DNA of 64,000 bases from Actinomycetes bacterium (GTDB lineage: Bacteria; Actinomycetota; Acidimicrobiia; Acidimicrobiales; Ilumatobacteraceae). Shown piece after piece: positions 25,564 to 34,720 of the stretch (its first letter is position 1; every line of letters starts with the position of its first letter). The notes under the pieces are model-generated. The model searched no databases. It was not told the DNA's origin and saw nothing but the letters and a program-made list of their open reading frames with translations. A program made the position numbers and the translations under genes. The stretch is from NCBI GenBank assembly GCA_025356335.1, contig JANXUF010000041.1:1-64000 (forward strand). Reading direction: 5' to 3'.

Positions 25564-27426
25564 TCAGTCCACGTCTTTGCCGGCGTGGACCGGCACCGAT
25601 GTCACGACCGTGTTCGGGCGGTACAGCAGGCGGGCCTTGAGGGCGAAGGCCGACTGGTTGTGCAGCCATTGCGTCTTCCATGCCGTCACGAATTCCGGGA
25701 TGACGACGGTGATGATCTCGTCCTGGTTCTCGGCATCGAGCTCGTCGAGATAGGCGAGCACGGGACCGCTCAGCTCGCGGTACGGCGACGAGATCGTGTG
25801 CAGTTCGATCGGCAGGTTGAAGTGCGCCCACGCCGTCGTCACCTCGCGCTGTTCCTCGGCGTTGGCAACGACCGACACGGCGATGAGCCGTTCCGGTGAC
25901 AACGACTTGGCGTATTGGACTGCGTCGATGACGCCGCGGTTGACACTGCCGACCAGCACGACGACGAGGTGCTGATGACGAGGCGACTTGTAGCCCTCTG
26001 TGACCTTCACGGATTGGCGGATCTGGTCGTAGTGACGCCCGATCGCCCGGAAGCCGACGACGACGAGTGGGATCAGTGCCGCCGGGATCCACGCACCCTC
26101 GGTGAACTTCGACACCACGACGATCAGGGCGATGATGCCGGTGGAGATCGAGCCGATGGCGTTGATCACGGTGCCGATTCGCCAATTCGGTTCCTTCAAC
26201 CGCAAGTGGTGACGCACCATACCCGCCTGGCTCAGCGTGAAGCCGGTGAACACTCCGAAGGCGTAGAGCGGTATGAGTTTGGAGATATCACCCTGGAAGC
26301 CGACGATCAGAATGCTGGAGACGATGGCGAGGAAGATGACGCCGTTGGAGAACACCAGGCGGTCGCCGCGGTTGGCGAACTGGCGTGGCAGGAAACCGTC
26401 CTTGGCGATGATCGACGACAGCCGAGGGAAGTCGGCGTAGGCGGTGTTGGCCGCAAGGATCAAGATGGTGAACGTGGCGATCAGCGTCAGCCAGAACATC
26501 ACTCCCTTGCCGCCATAGATCCACTGCGCCATCAGCCCGAGGCCGTTGCCGTCGTGTTCGCCGCGGTACGGCTTGAGATGGGCGGCGAGCACGGAGACGC
26601 CGAGGAAGCACGATCCGAGGATCCCGCCCATCCACATCAGCGTCGTCGAAGCATTTTTCGGTTCCGGCTTCTTGAACGCCGGCACACCGTTGGAGATCGC
26701 TTCGACGCCCGACAGCGCGACAGCACCTGACGAGAAGGCCCGCAGCAGCATGAACAGGCCGAGCGACTGCGTCTGTTTGCTGATCTCGATGGCGTCCTTG
26801 GAGAGCAGTCGTTCGGGGATCGGTCCGAGGTGTTGGACGAAGACCCGATACAGCCCGCTGACGATGAGGATGATGAGCATCAACACGTAGAAGTAGGTGG
26901 GCCCGGCGAAGATCGCTCCGGATTCCTTGAGACCGCGCAGGTTTGCGAGGGTCATCAGCAACACGCAGAGCAGGCAGACCGGCACGGTCCATTTGCTGTC
27001 GAACCCGATTGCCGTCTTGATCGCCAGCACACCGCCGGCGACCGAAACGGCCACCGTGAGGATGTAGTCCACCAGCAGCGAGGCACCGGCGACGAGCGAC
27101 GGGATGACCCCGAGGTTTTCGCGGCTGACGATGTACGCGCCACCACCGGATGGATAGGCGTGGATCGTCTGGCGATAGGACAGCACGACGATGATCATCA
27201 GCGCGCAGACGATCAGGGCGATGGGGATGATCGGTGCCCAGGCCCCATGGCCGATGTGCGCCTGGAGGAGCAGTACGACGAGAATTTCGTCGGTGGCGTA
27301 TGCCGTCGAGGAGATCGCATCCGACGCAAAGACCGGCAGGGCGATCTTCTTGCTCAGCCGCTGATGGCCTTCGTCGGCGGTGGCAATCGGAGAACCGATC
27401 ACGAGACGTTTCAGAGTCGCGAACAT
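25564..27426 (-). CDS. KimA/Rv2690c-like APC-superfamily permease, probable K+ importer
   Basis: The 620-residue protein has about 12 membrane helices and a C-terminal cytoplasmic domain (from about residue 460; VVVLVGSVNRGVIDAVQYAK) resembling a universal-stress-like fold. The N-terminal region has FASDAISSTAYATDEI and the unwound-helix motif YPSGGGAYIVSREN. These match Bacillus KimA, a high-affinity K+ importer, and mycobacterial Rv2690c, which also sits beside the ceoB/ceoC trkA genes. The divergent trkA pair here supports a role in K+ homeostasis. It could instead carry an amino acid. No KimA riboswitch (c-di-AMP type) was recognisable upstream. Confidence 0.8.
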   Translation of the reverse strand: MFATLKRLVIGSPIATADEGHQRLSKKIALPVFASDAISSTAYATDEILVVLLLQAHIGHGAWAPIIPIALIVCALMIIVVLSYRQTIHAYPSGGGAYIVSRENLGVIPSLVAGASLLVDYILTVAVSVAGGVLAIKTAIGFDSKWTVPVCLLCVLLMTLANLRGLKESGAIFAGPTYFYVLMLIILIVSGLYRVFVQHLGPIPERLLSKDAIEISKQTQSLGLFMLLRAFSSGAVALSGVEAISNGVPAFKKPEPKNASTTLMWMGGILGSCFLGVSVLAAHLKPYRGEHDGNGLGLMAQWIYGGKGVMFWLTLIATFTILILAANTAYADFPRLSSIIAKDGFLPRQFANRGDRLVFSNGVIFLAIVSSILIVGFQGDISKLIPLYAFGVFTGFTLSQAGMVRHHLRLKEPNWRIGTVINAIGSISTGIIALIVVVSKFTEGAWIPAALIPLVVVGFRAIGRHYDQIRQSVKVTEGYKSPRHQHLVVVLVGSVNRGVIDAVQYAKSLSPERLIAVSVVANAEEQREVTTAWAHFNLPIELHTISSPYRELSGPVLAYLDELDAENQDEIITVVIPEFVTAWKTQWLHNQSAFALKARLLYRPNTVVTSVPVHAGKDVD

Positions 27427-27437
27427 ACGACCCCCGA

Positions 27438-27443
27438 CATTAG
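27438..27443 (-). promoter_or_regulatory. Putative -10 box of the permease gene
   Basis: On the minus strand TAATGT ends 11 bases before the ATG at 27426, with no ribosome binding site between, suggesting a nearly leaderless transcript. It shares the 165-base interval with the divergent trkA operon. Confidence 0.35.
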
Positions 27444-27591
27444 GCCCATCGGGGACGCGCGCGGGTAAAGGAACGATAAACCGTGCAGGTTGGTCGCAAG
27501 CCTACGGGCGATGCCTAAGATGCAGAGGTCGTAGACGGCGGTTACAGCAGTCGTAACGAAATCTCTACGGCTTGTCATCGCAGGAGGCCAC

Positions 27592-28266
27592 GTGCACGTC
27601 ATCGTTGTTGGTTGCGGGAGAGTGGGCTCGTCCCTCGCCGTGCAACTGACCCAATCAGGACACACCGTCGCGATCATCGATCGCCGCCCTGATTCATTCA
27701 ACCGCCTGCCAGCAGACTTCTCCGGCCAGACGATCTCCGGCGTCGGATTCGACCGTGATCGCCTCCTCGAAGCCGGCATCGAGCATGCTGACGCCCTTGC
27801 CGCTGTCACCAGCGGCGACAACTCGAACGTGCTGATCGCTCGAGTGGCTCGTGAAACCTTTGGTATCGAACGCGTCGTCGCCCGGATCTACGATCCACGC
27901 CGCGCGGCGATCTACGAGCGCCTCGGCATTGCCACGGTGGCAACCGTTGCATGGACGACGACGAGGGTGTTGCGCAAGCTCGTGCCGGATGCGGAGTCCG
28001 TCGAATGGATCGACCCGAGTGCAGGACTGTGCCTCGTGGAGCGCACCCTCGGTGCCGGCTGGGCCGGCCATCGGGTGCTGGAAATCGAAGAGGGTTCACC
28101 CGTCAGGGTCGTCGGCATCAGCCGCCTCGGCAAGACGCAACTGCCCTCGGCGACCGTCGTCGCCCAGGACGGCGACACGCTGTATCTCGCAGTGCAGGGC
28201 GACTCGATGCACCTGCTCGAATCGCTGATCGCCGGACCCGCACTCGCCAACCACGGAGGTCACTGA
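27592..28266 (+). CDS. TrkA-type K+ transport regulator (first of two)
   Basis: The 224-residue protein begins VIVVGCGRVGSSLAVQL, the RCK_N NAD-binding motif, and has IIDRRPDSFNRLP and AAVTSGDNSNVLIARVAR. A C-terminal RCK_C domain starts near residue 140. Such proteins bind NAD(H) or nucleotides and gate K+ transporters in a ring of RCK domains. It corresponds by position to mycobacterial CeoB. The start is GTG with AGGAGG 6 bases upstream. The next trkA gene follows after 2 bases. Confidence 0.88.
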   Translation: MHVIVVGCGRVGSSLAVQLTQSGHTVAIIDRRPDSFNRLPADFSGQTISGVGFDRDRLLEAGIEHADALAAVTSGDNSNVLIARVARETFGIERVVARIYDPRRAAIYERLGIATVATVAWTTTRVLRKLVPDAESVEWIDPSAGLCLVERTLGAGWAGHRVLEIEEGSPVRVVGISRLGKTQLPSATVVAQDGDTLYLAVQGDSMHLLESLIAGPALANHGGH

Positions 28267-28268
28267 TC

Positions 28269-28937
28269 ATGCGGGTCGTCATCGCAGGCGGCGGAAGCGT
28301 CGGGAAGTTCATCGCCGAACAACTGCACGAGGGTGGTCACGAAGTGCTGATCGTCGACAACGATCACGCCACCGTCGCCAGGGCGCTGAAGAACAACGAA
28401 CCGAAGGGTGTTGCCTGGTTCGAGGCGGATGCCTGCGAAATCGCCGCCCTGGCCGACGCCAATCTGGACAAAGCCGACGTCGTCGCTGCGGTCACCGGAG
28501 ACGACGAGGACAACCTCGTGATCTCGCTACTCGCCAAGCAGGAGTTCGGTGTACCACGCGTCGTCGCCCGGGTGAACAACCCGAAGAACGAGTGGATGTT
28601 CAACGAGACATGGGGTGTCGACGTCAGTGTGTCGACGCCGCATCTGATCACCGGGCTCGTGCAGGAAGCGGTGACAGAAGGATCCTTCGTACGACTGCTG
28701 AACTTCGAGGGCGGCAAGGCACAGCTGGCGGAGGTCACACTCGCCGACACGTCGCCGGCCAACGGCCAGGAGATCGGCGAACTCGGCTTCCCTCGCGACG
28801 CCAACATCGTCGCCGTCGTTCGTGGCGATCGCGTCATCATGCCGCGTCCCGACACGATTTTGCGGGTCCACGACGAAGTCATCGTGCTCGTCACCGCCGA
28901 AGCCGGCGACGATGTTCGCCGACTGCTGATCGGCTGA
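28269..28937 (+). CDS. TrkA-type K+ transport regulator (second of two)
   Basis: The 222-residue protein starts MRVVIAGGGSVGKFIAEQL and has VLIVDNDHATV, VVAAVTGDDEDNLVISLLAK and a C-terminal RCK_C domain (LADTSPANGQEIGELGFP onward). It corresponds to mycobacterial CeoC. It is separated from the first trkA by 2 bases and has GGAGG before its ATG, so the two are made together, probably as a hetero-oligomeric regulator of the adjacent permease. Confidence 0.88.
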   Translation: MRVVIAGGGSVGKFIAEQLHEGGHEVLIVDNDHATVARALKNNEPKGVAWFEADACEIAALADANLDKADVVAAVTGDDEDNLVISLLAKQEFGVPRVVARVNNPKNEWMFNETWGVDVSVSTPHLITGLVQEAVTEGSFVRLLNFEGGKAQLAEVTLADTSPANGQEIGELGFPRDANIVAVVRGDRVIMPRPDTILRVHDEVIVLVTAEAGDDVRRLLIG

Positions 28938-28953
28938 GGCAGGGGGGGACATC

Positions 28954-29304
28954 GTGCTCAAAGGACTCCGTGACCGCCTGCATACGTCGCTCGACGATCT
29001 CGACTGCGCACGGCTGCAGGACCGTTTCGCCTGCCTGTCGATCACCCCGATCGCCGACGCGCCGATGCGTCAGCCGATCGTCGTCGGCGGCGAGATCAAG
29101 CGGGTGCTGATCGCACCGCACAACGGCATGGCGACACTCGAGATCGTCGTCGGCGATGGCACCGGAACGGTTACCGCCGTCTTCAGCGGTCGCCGCCACA
29201 TCGCCGGTCTCGACCACGGCCGCGCCGTCGTCCTCGAAGGCGTCGCCCACGACGTCAAGGGCAAGCGCGTCATCCTCAACCCGGCATACACACTGCTGCC
29301 GTAA
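28954..29304 (+). CDS. OB-fold protein of the trkA cluster
   Basis: The 116-residue protein has one OB-fold nucleic-acid-binding-like domain: PIVVGGEIKRVLIAP, MATLEIVVGDGTGTVTAVFSG, RAVVLEGVAHDVKGKRVILNPAY. Similar small OB proteins lie in the same trkA/permease neighbourhood in mycobacteria (Rv2694c) and streptomycetes, so the link is conserved, but the function is unknown to me. The GTG start follows AGGGGGGA and is 16 bases after the second trkA gene, consistent with one operon. Confidence 0.75.
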   Translation: MLKGLRDRLHTSLDDLDCARLQDRFACLSITPIADAPMRQPIVVGGEIKRVLIAPHNGMATLEIVVGDGTGTVTAVFSGRRHIAGLDHGRAVVLEGVAHDVKGKRVILNPAYTLLP

Positions 29305-29346
29305 GCAGACGCTCGTCGGGAAATCAGCCGTACGCTCGTTGCGCCT

Positions 29347-29775
29347 ATGAGTACACGCAAGCTGATCCTGACGGCGTTCATCTGCGGGTTCGCCATCCTG
29401 CTCGCCGGCGGCATTCAACTACTGCGGATCTCGCGCACCGACGAGGTCGCCAAGGTGTATTCGATCGGTGAATCGGCGACGGTCGACGGCATCAGTGTCG
29501 GCGTCGTCAGTTACTCCGGCGACGTCGCCAGCGTGCGACTGCTGCTTCCGGCGAACTTCCCGGCGTTTGCCTCGCTGCCGTCGCATTTCAGCATGCAACG
29601 GGGGAACTCGCGTTTCGATGCCGTGAAGAAGGACTCTTCGACAGACTGCTCCCAGAAGACAGCCCAGCCGGCACAGCTGTTGGACTGCTCACTGACGTTC
29701 GTGCCCTCCGGAGACGGTTCCACGTATCTGCGGTTCACGTCCGACAACAAGACGGCGGTCTGGGCGCTCGGCTAG
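29347..29775 (+). CDS. Small single-pass membrane protein, unknown
   Basis: The 142-residue protein has an N-terminal membrane helix (LILTAFICGFAILLAGGIQLL, about residues 5-26) and an exterior domain of about 110 residues with two cysteines (DCSQKTAQPAQLLDCSLTF) that may form a disulfide. There is no lipobox. It follows the OB-fold gene by 42 bases; TACGCT lies 10 bases before the ATG, so it may have its own promoter. No family is recognised. Confidence 0.65.
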   Translation: MSTRKLILTAFICGFAILLAGGIQLLRISRTDEVAKVYSIGESATVDGISVGVVSYSGDVASVRLLLPANFPAFASLPSHFSMQRGNSRFDAVKKDSSTDCSQKTAQPAQLLDCSLTFVPSGDGSTYLRFTSDNKTAVWALG

Positions 29776-29890
29776 TTCACGCTTCGCGCTCGGCTCTCGA
29801 TCACGGCGTCTCGCTCAGCAGACAGCGTGCGGGACGACACATCTGCCCGCCGTCGGGTCGCTGCCAGATCAGCGCTCGAACCGTTACTCT

Positions 29891-29896
29891 TACAGT
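29891..29896 (+). promoter_or_regulatory. Putative -10 box of the lpd operon
   Basis: TACAGT is 6 bases before the TTG at 29903. An alternative -10, TACTCT, lies at 29885. The spacing supports a leaderless TTG start for lpd, because no standard start codon follows the GGAGG at 29911 at normal distance. Confidence 0.35.
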
Positions 29897-29902
29897 CGCA
29901 TT

Positions 29903-31327
29903 TTGATCTTGGAGGTGGTCTGTACGACCAGTCAGTTTGATCTCATCGTTATCGGCGGGGGGCCCGCAGGCTATGGCGCTGCGCTCTACGGAGCGTCGGC
30001 CGGTCTGAACGTGGCGATCGTCGAATTCGACCGTCTCGGTGGCACCTGCCTCAACCGTGGCTGCATTCCTGCGAAGTCGTTTCTCGAAACGGCGGCCGTC
30101 AATCGTCACGTAATGCATTCGAAGGATTTCGGCATCGTCCTCGACGGATCGTCGTCGGTGGACTTCGCCATCAGCCAGTCGCGCAAGCAGAAAATCGTCG
30201 ACGGCCTCGTCAAAGGCATCACCGGTCTGATGAAGTCGCGCAAGGTCACCGTCTTCGAAGGCATCGCCACACTGGGCGCCGACAAGAACGTCACGGTCAC
30301 CGCAGCGGACGGCACCAGCCAGGTGATCCAAGGCGCCAACGTCGCCCTTGCACCAGGTTCCGTCCCGCGCATGATCCCCGGTTTCGATCGTGGTGGACCG
30401 ATCATGTCGAGCGACGAGGTCCTCGACCTCGACTACATCCCCGCCCGCATGGCGGTCATCGGTGGTGGCGCCATCGGCTGCGAGTTCGCCTCGACATTCG
30501 CCGACCTCGGTTCGGCCGTCACCATCCTCGAGGGCCTCCCGAAGATCCTGCCGGGCCTCGACGTCGACGTCGCCAACATCGTCGTTCGCAGTTTCAAGAA
30601 GAAGAACATCGACATTCGCACCGGCGTCAAGGTCAATGGTCATACGCCGAATTCCGAAGGTGGCACGACCGTGCACTTCGGTGACAACGAGAACCTCGAC
30701 GTCGATGTGGTCGTCGTGTCGGTCGGACGGCGTCCGTTCACCGACAAGCTCGGCCTCGACGGGACAGCCGTCAAGGTGACAGAGCGCGGCTTCATCGAAG
30801 TTGACGAATACTGCCGCACCGGCGAGCCGGGTGTCTACGCCATCGGCGACATCATCAACACGCCGCAACTCGCCCACGTCGGCTACGCAGAAGCGATCCT
30901 GATGGTCAAGGACATCCTCGGAGAACATCCCATGCCGGTGGCCTACGACAAGGTGCCGTGGGCGATCTACTGCCATCCGGAGGTCGCTTGGGCCGGTCCT
31001 GGCGAGGATGCCTGCAAGGCTGCAGGCATCGACATCGTCGTCGGCAAGCATCAGTTCCGGGCGAACAGCCGGGCGCAGATCATCGGCGAGACCGACGGGC
31101 TCGTCAAAGTGATCGCCAAGAAGAACGCAGACGGCACCGCCGGGACGATCCTCGGCGTGCACATGGTCGGACCGTGGGTGACGGAGCAGCTGTCAGGCGG
31201 CTACCTTGCAGTCAACTGGGAAGCCACCGTTGCCGAAGTCGCAGAATTCATCCAACCGCACCCCAGCCTGACCGAACTCTTCGGCGAGACTGTGCTCTCG
31301 CTCACTGGAAGGAGCCTGAACGCCTAA
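29903..31327 (+). CDS. lpd: Dihydrolipoyl dehydrogenase (E3)
   Basis: The 474-residue flavoprotein reoxidises the dihydrolipoyl groups of 2-oxoacid dehydrogenases and the glycine cleavage system. The FAD motif is VIGGGPAGYGAALYG, the redox disulfide is in GGTCLNRGCIPAKS, the NAD motif is VIGGGAIGCEFASTFADLGS, and the C-terminal dimer interface has the catalytic HPSLTELFGE (His-Glu). The start is uncertain: TTG 29903, TTG 29909 or GTG 29915. The TAA overlaps the ATG of the E2 gene (TAATG), indicating translational coupling. Confidence 0.93.
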   Translation: MILEVVCTTSQFDLIVIGGGPAGYGAALYGASAGLNVAIVEFDRLGGTCLNRGCIPAKSFLETAAVNRHVMHSKDFGIVLDGSSSVDFAISQSRKQKIVDGLVKGITGLMKSRKVTVFEGIATLGADKNVTVTAADGTSQVIQGANVALAPGSVPRMIPGFDRGGPIMSSDEVLDLDYIPARMAVIGGGAIGCEFASTFADLGSAVTILEGLPKILPGLDVDVANIVVRSFKKKNIDIRTGVKVNGHTPNSEGGTTVHFGDNENLDVDVVVVSVGRRPFTDKLGLDGTAVKVTERGFIEVDEYCRTGEPGVYAIGDIINTPQLAHVGYAEAILMVKDILGEHPMPVAYDKVPWAIYCHPEVAWAGPGEDACKAAGIDIVVGKHQFRANSRAQIIGETDGLVKVIAKKNADGTAGTILGVHMVGPWVTEQLSGGYLAVNWEATVAEVAEFIQPHPSLTELFGETVLSLTGRSLNA

Positions 31328-32778
31328 TGGCCGACGTCGTATTGCCACAACTTGGTGAAACTGTCACCGAGGGGACCATCACCAAATGGTTCAAGAAGGT
31401 CGGTGACACGGTCAAGGCCGACGAGCCGCTGTTCGAGGTTTCCACCGACAAGGTCGACACCGAAGTGCCGTCGCCCGTCGACGGCACGGTCACCGAGATT
31501 CGCGTTCCCGAGGGTGAGACCGTCGAGGTCGGCACCGTCATCGCCGTCGTCGGCGACGGTGGTTCGTCGCCTGCCCCGGCCGTCGAGACGCCCGCCGCTG
31601 AAGCGCCTGCCGTAGAAGCACCCGCAGCAGCCCCAGCCGAATCCCTCGCAGAATCCCCCGCCGCGGAAGCAGAAGCACCGGCATCGGCACCTGTCTCCGA
31701 GCCGGTACTGACTTCGGTCGAACCGGCACCGCAGGCCGAAGTCGCCCCCGCCGCTGCTGCGGCGACCGCTGCGCCCACATCAGCGTCAGGCGCCGGGGCA
31801 GACCCGGTCGCCAACGACAACCGCCTGCTCTCGCCGGTCGTACGCCGGCTGGTGACCGAGAACGGGCTCGACCCGGCGTCGATCACCGGGAGCGGCCCCG
31901 GTGGTCGCATCACGCGCGAAGACGTCCTCGACTACCTCGACAAGCACGGTGGCTCTGCACCGGCGCCTGCGGCCGCGCCGGCCGTTGCTGCTCCAGCTGT
32001 CGTCGCTCCTTCGACCCCAGCACCGCCTCGGCCCGCCGCTGCGGCACCCGTCGTGCACACCGGCGAGCGCGACACGTCCGTCAAACTGTCGAAGATCCGC
32101 AAGCTGACCGGCGATCACATGATCATGTCGAAGAGCGTCTCCCCACACGCCTTCAGCGTCGTCGAAGTCGACTATGCCAACGTCGATCGGGCACGCAACG
32201 CTGTCAAGCGCGAGTGGAAGCAGACAGAAGGCTTCAGCCTCACCTACCTGCCATTCATCAGCCGCGCCGTTGTCGATGCGCTGACACAGTTCCCGAACCT
32301 CAATGCCAGCGTCAGCGGCGACGAGCTCGTCGTGCACAACTTCATCGACCTCGGCATCGCCGTCGACCTCGACTATCAGGGTCTGCTGGTGCCGGTCGTC
32401 CGTGACGTCGAGACCAAGCGTCTCCGGGCGATCGCCAGGGAGATCAACGACCTCGCCAATCGCACCCGCACCCGCAAGCTGAGCCCCGACGAGATCCAGG
32501 GCGGCACCTTCACGCTGTCCAACAACGGCTCGGCCGGCAGTGTCCTGACGATGCCGATCATCAACCAGCCGCAGGTCGCCATCCTGTCGACGGACGCGAT
32601 CATGCGCAAGCCCGTCGTCGTCACCAGCGCCGCCGGAGACGAAGGCATCGCCATCCATCCGGTCGGCAACCTGGCGATGAGCTGGGATCACCGTGCATTC
32701 GACGGTGCCTACGCAGCCGGCTTCCTCGTGGCGATCAAGCGCTCCCTGGAAACGCGCGACTGGGCCGCCGAGCTGTAA
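31327..32778 (+). CDS. 2-oxoacid dehydrogenase E2 acyltransferase (DlaT/SucB type)
   Basis: The 483-residue protein has one lipoyl domain (residues 1-76; lipoylated Lys in EVSTDKVDTEVPSP), a long Ala/Pro/Glu linker to about 155, a peripheral subunit-binding domain (LLSPVVRRLVTENGLDP) and a second linker. The catalytic domain from about residue 250 ends with the acyltransferase motif SWDHRAFDGAYAAG. The family is annotated as succinyltransferase, but in mycobacteria the equivalent protein is the E2 of pyruvate dehydrogenase. With AceE encoded in the same window and Lpd upstream, the PDH role is plausible; both are possible. Confidence 0.88.
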   Translation: MADVVLPQLGETVTEGTITKWFKKVGDTVKADEPLFEVSTDKVDTEVPSPVDGTVTEIRVPEGETVEVGTVIAVVGDGGSSPAPAVETPAAEAPAVEAPAAAPAESLAESPAAEAEAPASAPVSEPVLTSVEPAPQAEVAPAAAAATAAPTSASGAGADPVANDNRLLSPVVRRLVTENGLDPASITGSGPGGRITREDVLDYLDKHGGSAPAPAAAPAVAAPAVVAPSTPAPPRPAAAAPVVHTGERDTSVKLSKIRKLTGDHMIMSKSVSPHAFSVVEVDYANVDRARNAVKREWKQTEGFSLTYLPFISRAVVDALTQFPNLNASVSGDELVVHNFIDLGIAVDLDYQGLLVPVVRDVETKRLRAIAREINDLANRTRTRKLSPDEIQGGTFTLSNNGSAGSVLTMPIINQPQVAILSTDAIMRKPVVVTSAAGDEGIAIHPVGNLAMSWDHRAFDGAYAAGFLVAIKRSLETRDWAAEL

Positions 32779-32839
32779 GCGGTTACCGCCGATGGGGGTT
32801 CCGTACCCCCTCCGGCTCGACATAGAAGGGAGTGTGCTG

Positions 32840-34597
32840 ATGCTGCGACTGAGATGGCTTGGACGAGTGCCGTATCGTCAGGCGCTCGCCCTTCAGACCG
32901 GTCTGTTCACTCACGGACGCGAGAATCACCTGCTGCTGCTGGAGCATCCGCACGTCTTCACCCACGGGCCGCGGGCCGAACTGGCGACGAACGTACTCGT
33001 CGACCCTGCATCGGTCGGTGCCGAGCTCGTGTCCGTGCATCGCGGCGGAGACGTCACCTACCACGGGCCGGGCCAACTGGTCGGCTATCCGATCCTGACG
33101 CTGCCATCGAAGCATGGCACTGACACCGGCATGGCCGACACGGTCGCCTACGTCCGCCAGGTCGAACAGTTGATCATCGACACGCTCGGCGAACTGGGAC
33201 TGCGCACGGCTGGACGCCTCCGCGAGTATCCAGGGGTCTGGATCGGTCCGGAATCGGAGCACCCGCGCAAGATCTGCGCAATCGGCGTCCGGCTCAGCCG
33301 CGGCCGCACGATGCACGGCTTCGCCCTCAACGTCGACCCGGACCTGCGTTACATGCGCGACTACATCATCCCGTGCGGCATTCCCGACAAGGCAGTCACC
33401 AGCCTTGCAGAGGAAGGCATCGACGTGACGATGGAGGCCGTGACGACGATCGTCGGCCGCCTCGCCGCCGCGCAATGGGGCGACGGCGTGCTCGAACGCC
33501 AGGATGTCGCCTGGAAGCATCGGCCAGAGGATCTCTCGGCCTTCTCCCGCGGCGAGGGTCCCGGTGAAGTCGTACGGCACGCCGCGGATCACGGCGTCCA
33601 ACGTTCGACGACCGCCACGTCGCCGGAGCCCTCCAACATGTCGGGGCCGACGGGCACGTCGGTCCGGCTGCGGGGCCGCCTGGACCGTGCCGGTGTCACC
33701 GACGGACTGTCGATCACCGCCCGTAAGCCCGAGTGGCTGCGGCCGAAGGTGCGCATCGACGCGCCGGTGCTGGCGCTGAAGCAGACGATCCGTTATCTCA
33801 ACCTGATCACCGTCTGCGAGGAAGCCGGCTGCCCGAACCTCTCCGAATGCTGGTCGGACGGAACGGCCACGTTCATGGTGCTGGGGGAGCGCTGCACCCG
33901 TGCATGCGGGTTCTGTCTCGTCGATACGCAGAAGCCGCTCGTCGTCGACGAGACCGAACCGTTGCGCGTCGCCGAGGCCGTCGAGCGGATGGGCCTCGGC
34001 CACGCCGTGCTGACAATGGTGGCGCGCGACGACCTCGTCGACGGAGGTATGGGCCTCGTCGCTGCGACCGTCGATGCCATCCGCCTGCGTCGTCCGGGCA
34101 CGACCGTCGAGACGCTCGTCTCCGACGGCAAGGGCGACGCAGCCTCGTTCCAGGCACTGCTCGACGTGCGCCCCGACATCTTCAACCACAACCTCGAAAC
34201 CGTCGCCAGGCTGCAGCATGCCGTCAGGCCGTCGGCCGGCTACGCCCGCAGTCTCGGCGTCCTGGCGATGGCCAAAGCGGCCGGCCTGACGACGAAGTCA
34301 GGGCTGATCGTCGGCATGGGCGAGACGATTGCCGAACTCGAAGGCGCGCTCGCCGACCTTGCAGGCATCGGCGTCGACATCGTGACGATCGGCCAGTACC
34401 TGCGCCCGACATCGCACCACCTGCCGGTCGCCCGCTGGGTGGATCCCGCGGAATTCGTCCATCTCCAGCGGTTCGGCGAGGCGCACGGCATCGGGCATGT
34501 CGAGTCGAGCCCGCTGACCCGTTCGAGCTATCACGCCAGCCAATCGGCTGCGGCTGTCACCCCCCCACGCCAGCTTTCCGGTTCAGCCAGCGGCTGA
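32840..34597 (+). CDS. Octanoyltransferase-lipoyl synthase fusion (LipB-LipA)
   Basis: One frame of 585 residues holds two enzymes. Residues 1-225 are LipB: RGGDVTYHGPGQ at 68-79, the catalytic Lys144 in RKICAIG and the nucleophile Cys179 in IIPCGI. A linker of about 70 residues rich in Gly, Thr and Ser follows. Residues 295-575 are LipA: the auxiliary cluster ligands Cys326, Cys331 and Cys337 (CEEAGCPNLSEC), the radical-SAM cysteines 352, 356 and 359 (CTRACGFC), and the C-terminal RSSYHA. The protein would transfer octanoate from ACP and then insert sulfur, on the E2 encoded upstream. ATG 32840 is used; GTG 32834 is possible. Confidence 0.93.
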   Translation: MLRLRWLGRVPYRQALALQTGLFTHGRENHLLLLEHPHVFTHGPRAELATNVLVDPASVGAELVSVHRGGDVTYHGPGQLVGYPILTLPSKHGTDTGMADTVAYVRQVEQLIIDTLGELGLRTAGRLREYPGVWIGPESEHPRKICAIGVRLSRGRTMHGFALNVDPDLRYMRDYIIPCGIPDKAVTSLAEEGIDVTMEAVTTIVGRLAAAQWGDGVLERQDVAWKHRPEDLSAFSRGEGPGEVVRHAADHGVQRSTTATSPEPSNMSGPTGTSVRLRGRLDRAGVTDGLSITARKPEWLRPKVRIDAPVLALKQTIRYLNLITVCEEAGCPNLSECWSDGTATFMVLGERCTRACGFCLVDTQKPLVVDETEPLRVAEAVERMGLGHAVLTMVARDDLVDGGMGLVAATVDAIRLRRPGTTVETLVSDGKGDAASFQALLDVRPDIFNHNLETVARLQHAVRPSAGYARSLGVLAMAKAAGLTTKSGLIVGMGETIAELEGALADLAGIGVDIVTIGQYLRPTSHHLPVARWVDPAEFVHLQRFGEAHGIGHVESSPLTRSSYHASQSAAAVTPPRQLSGSASG

Positions 34598-34671
34598 ACA
34601 TGCGACTACCGGCAGCGACGCTGGCGGCGTCAGTGGCCCCGCTGTCGATGGAGGGGAGTGGCGAGAGCCCC

Positions 34672-34706
34672 GTCACCGCCTGACCTGACTGGGGTCTGGC
34701 GGTGAC
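34672..34706. terminator. Bidirectional terminator hairpin
   Basis: GTCACCGCC (34672-34680) pairs with GGCGGTGAC (34698-34706), and after one mismatch GACC pairs with GGTC inside, leaving a 7-8 base loop. It lies between the convergent lipBA and surface-protein genes. Confidence 0.8.
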
Positions 34707-34720
34707 AAGGCGATCACTGC

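Noticed and set aside
27427-27591. Possible c-di-AMP (ydaO-type) riboswitch before the KimA-like gene
   Set aside because: Neither strand shows the conserved core of that riboswitch, and a -10 box lies only 11 bases before the start codon, leaving no room for a leader.
32783-34219. 478-codon minus-strand open frame opposite lipB-lipA
   Set aside because: Antisense shadow of the fusion gene; no recognisable domain.
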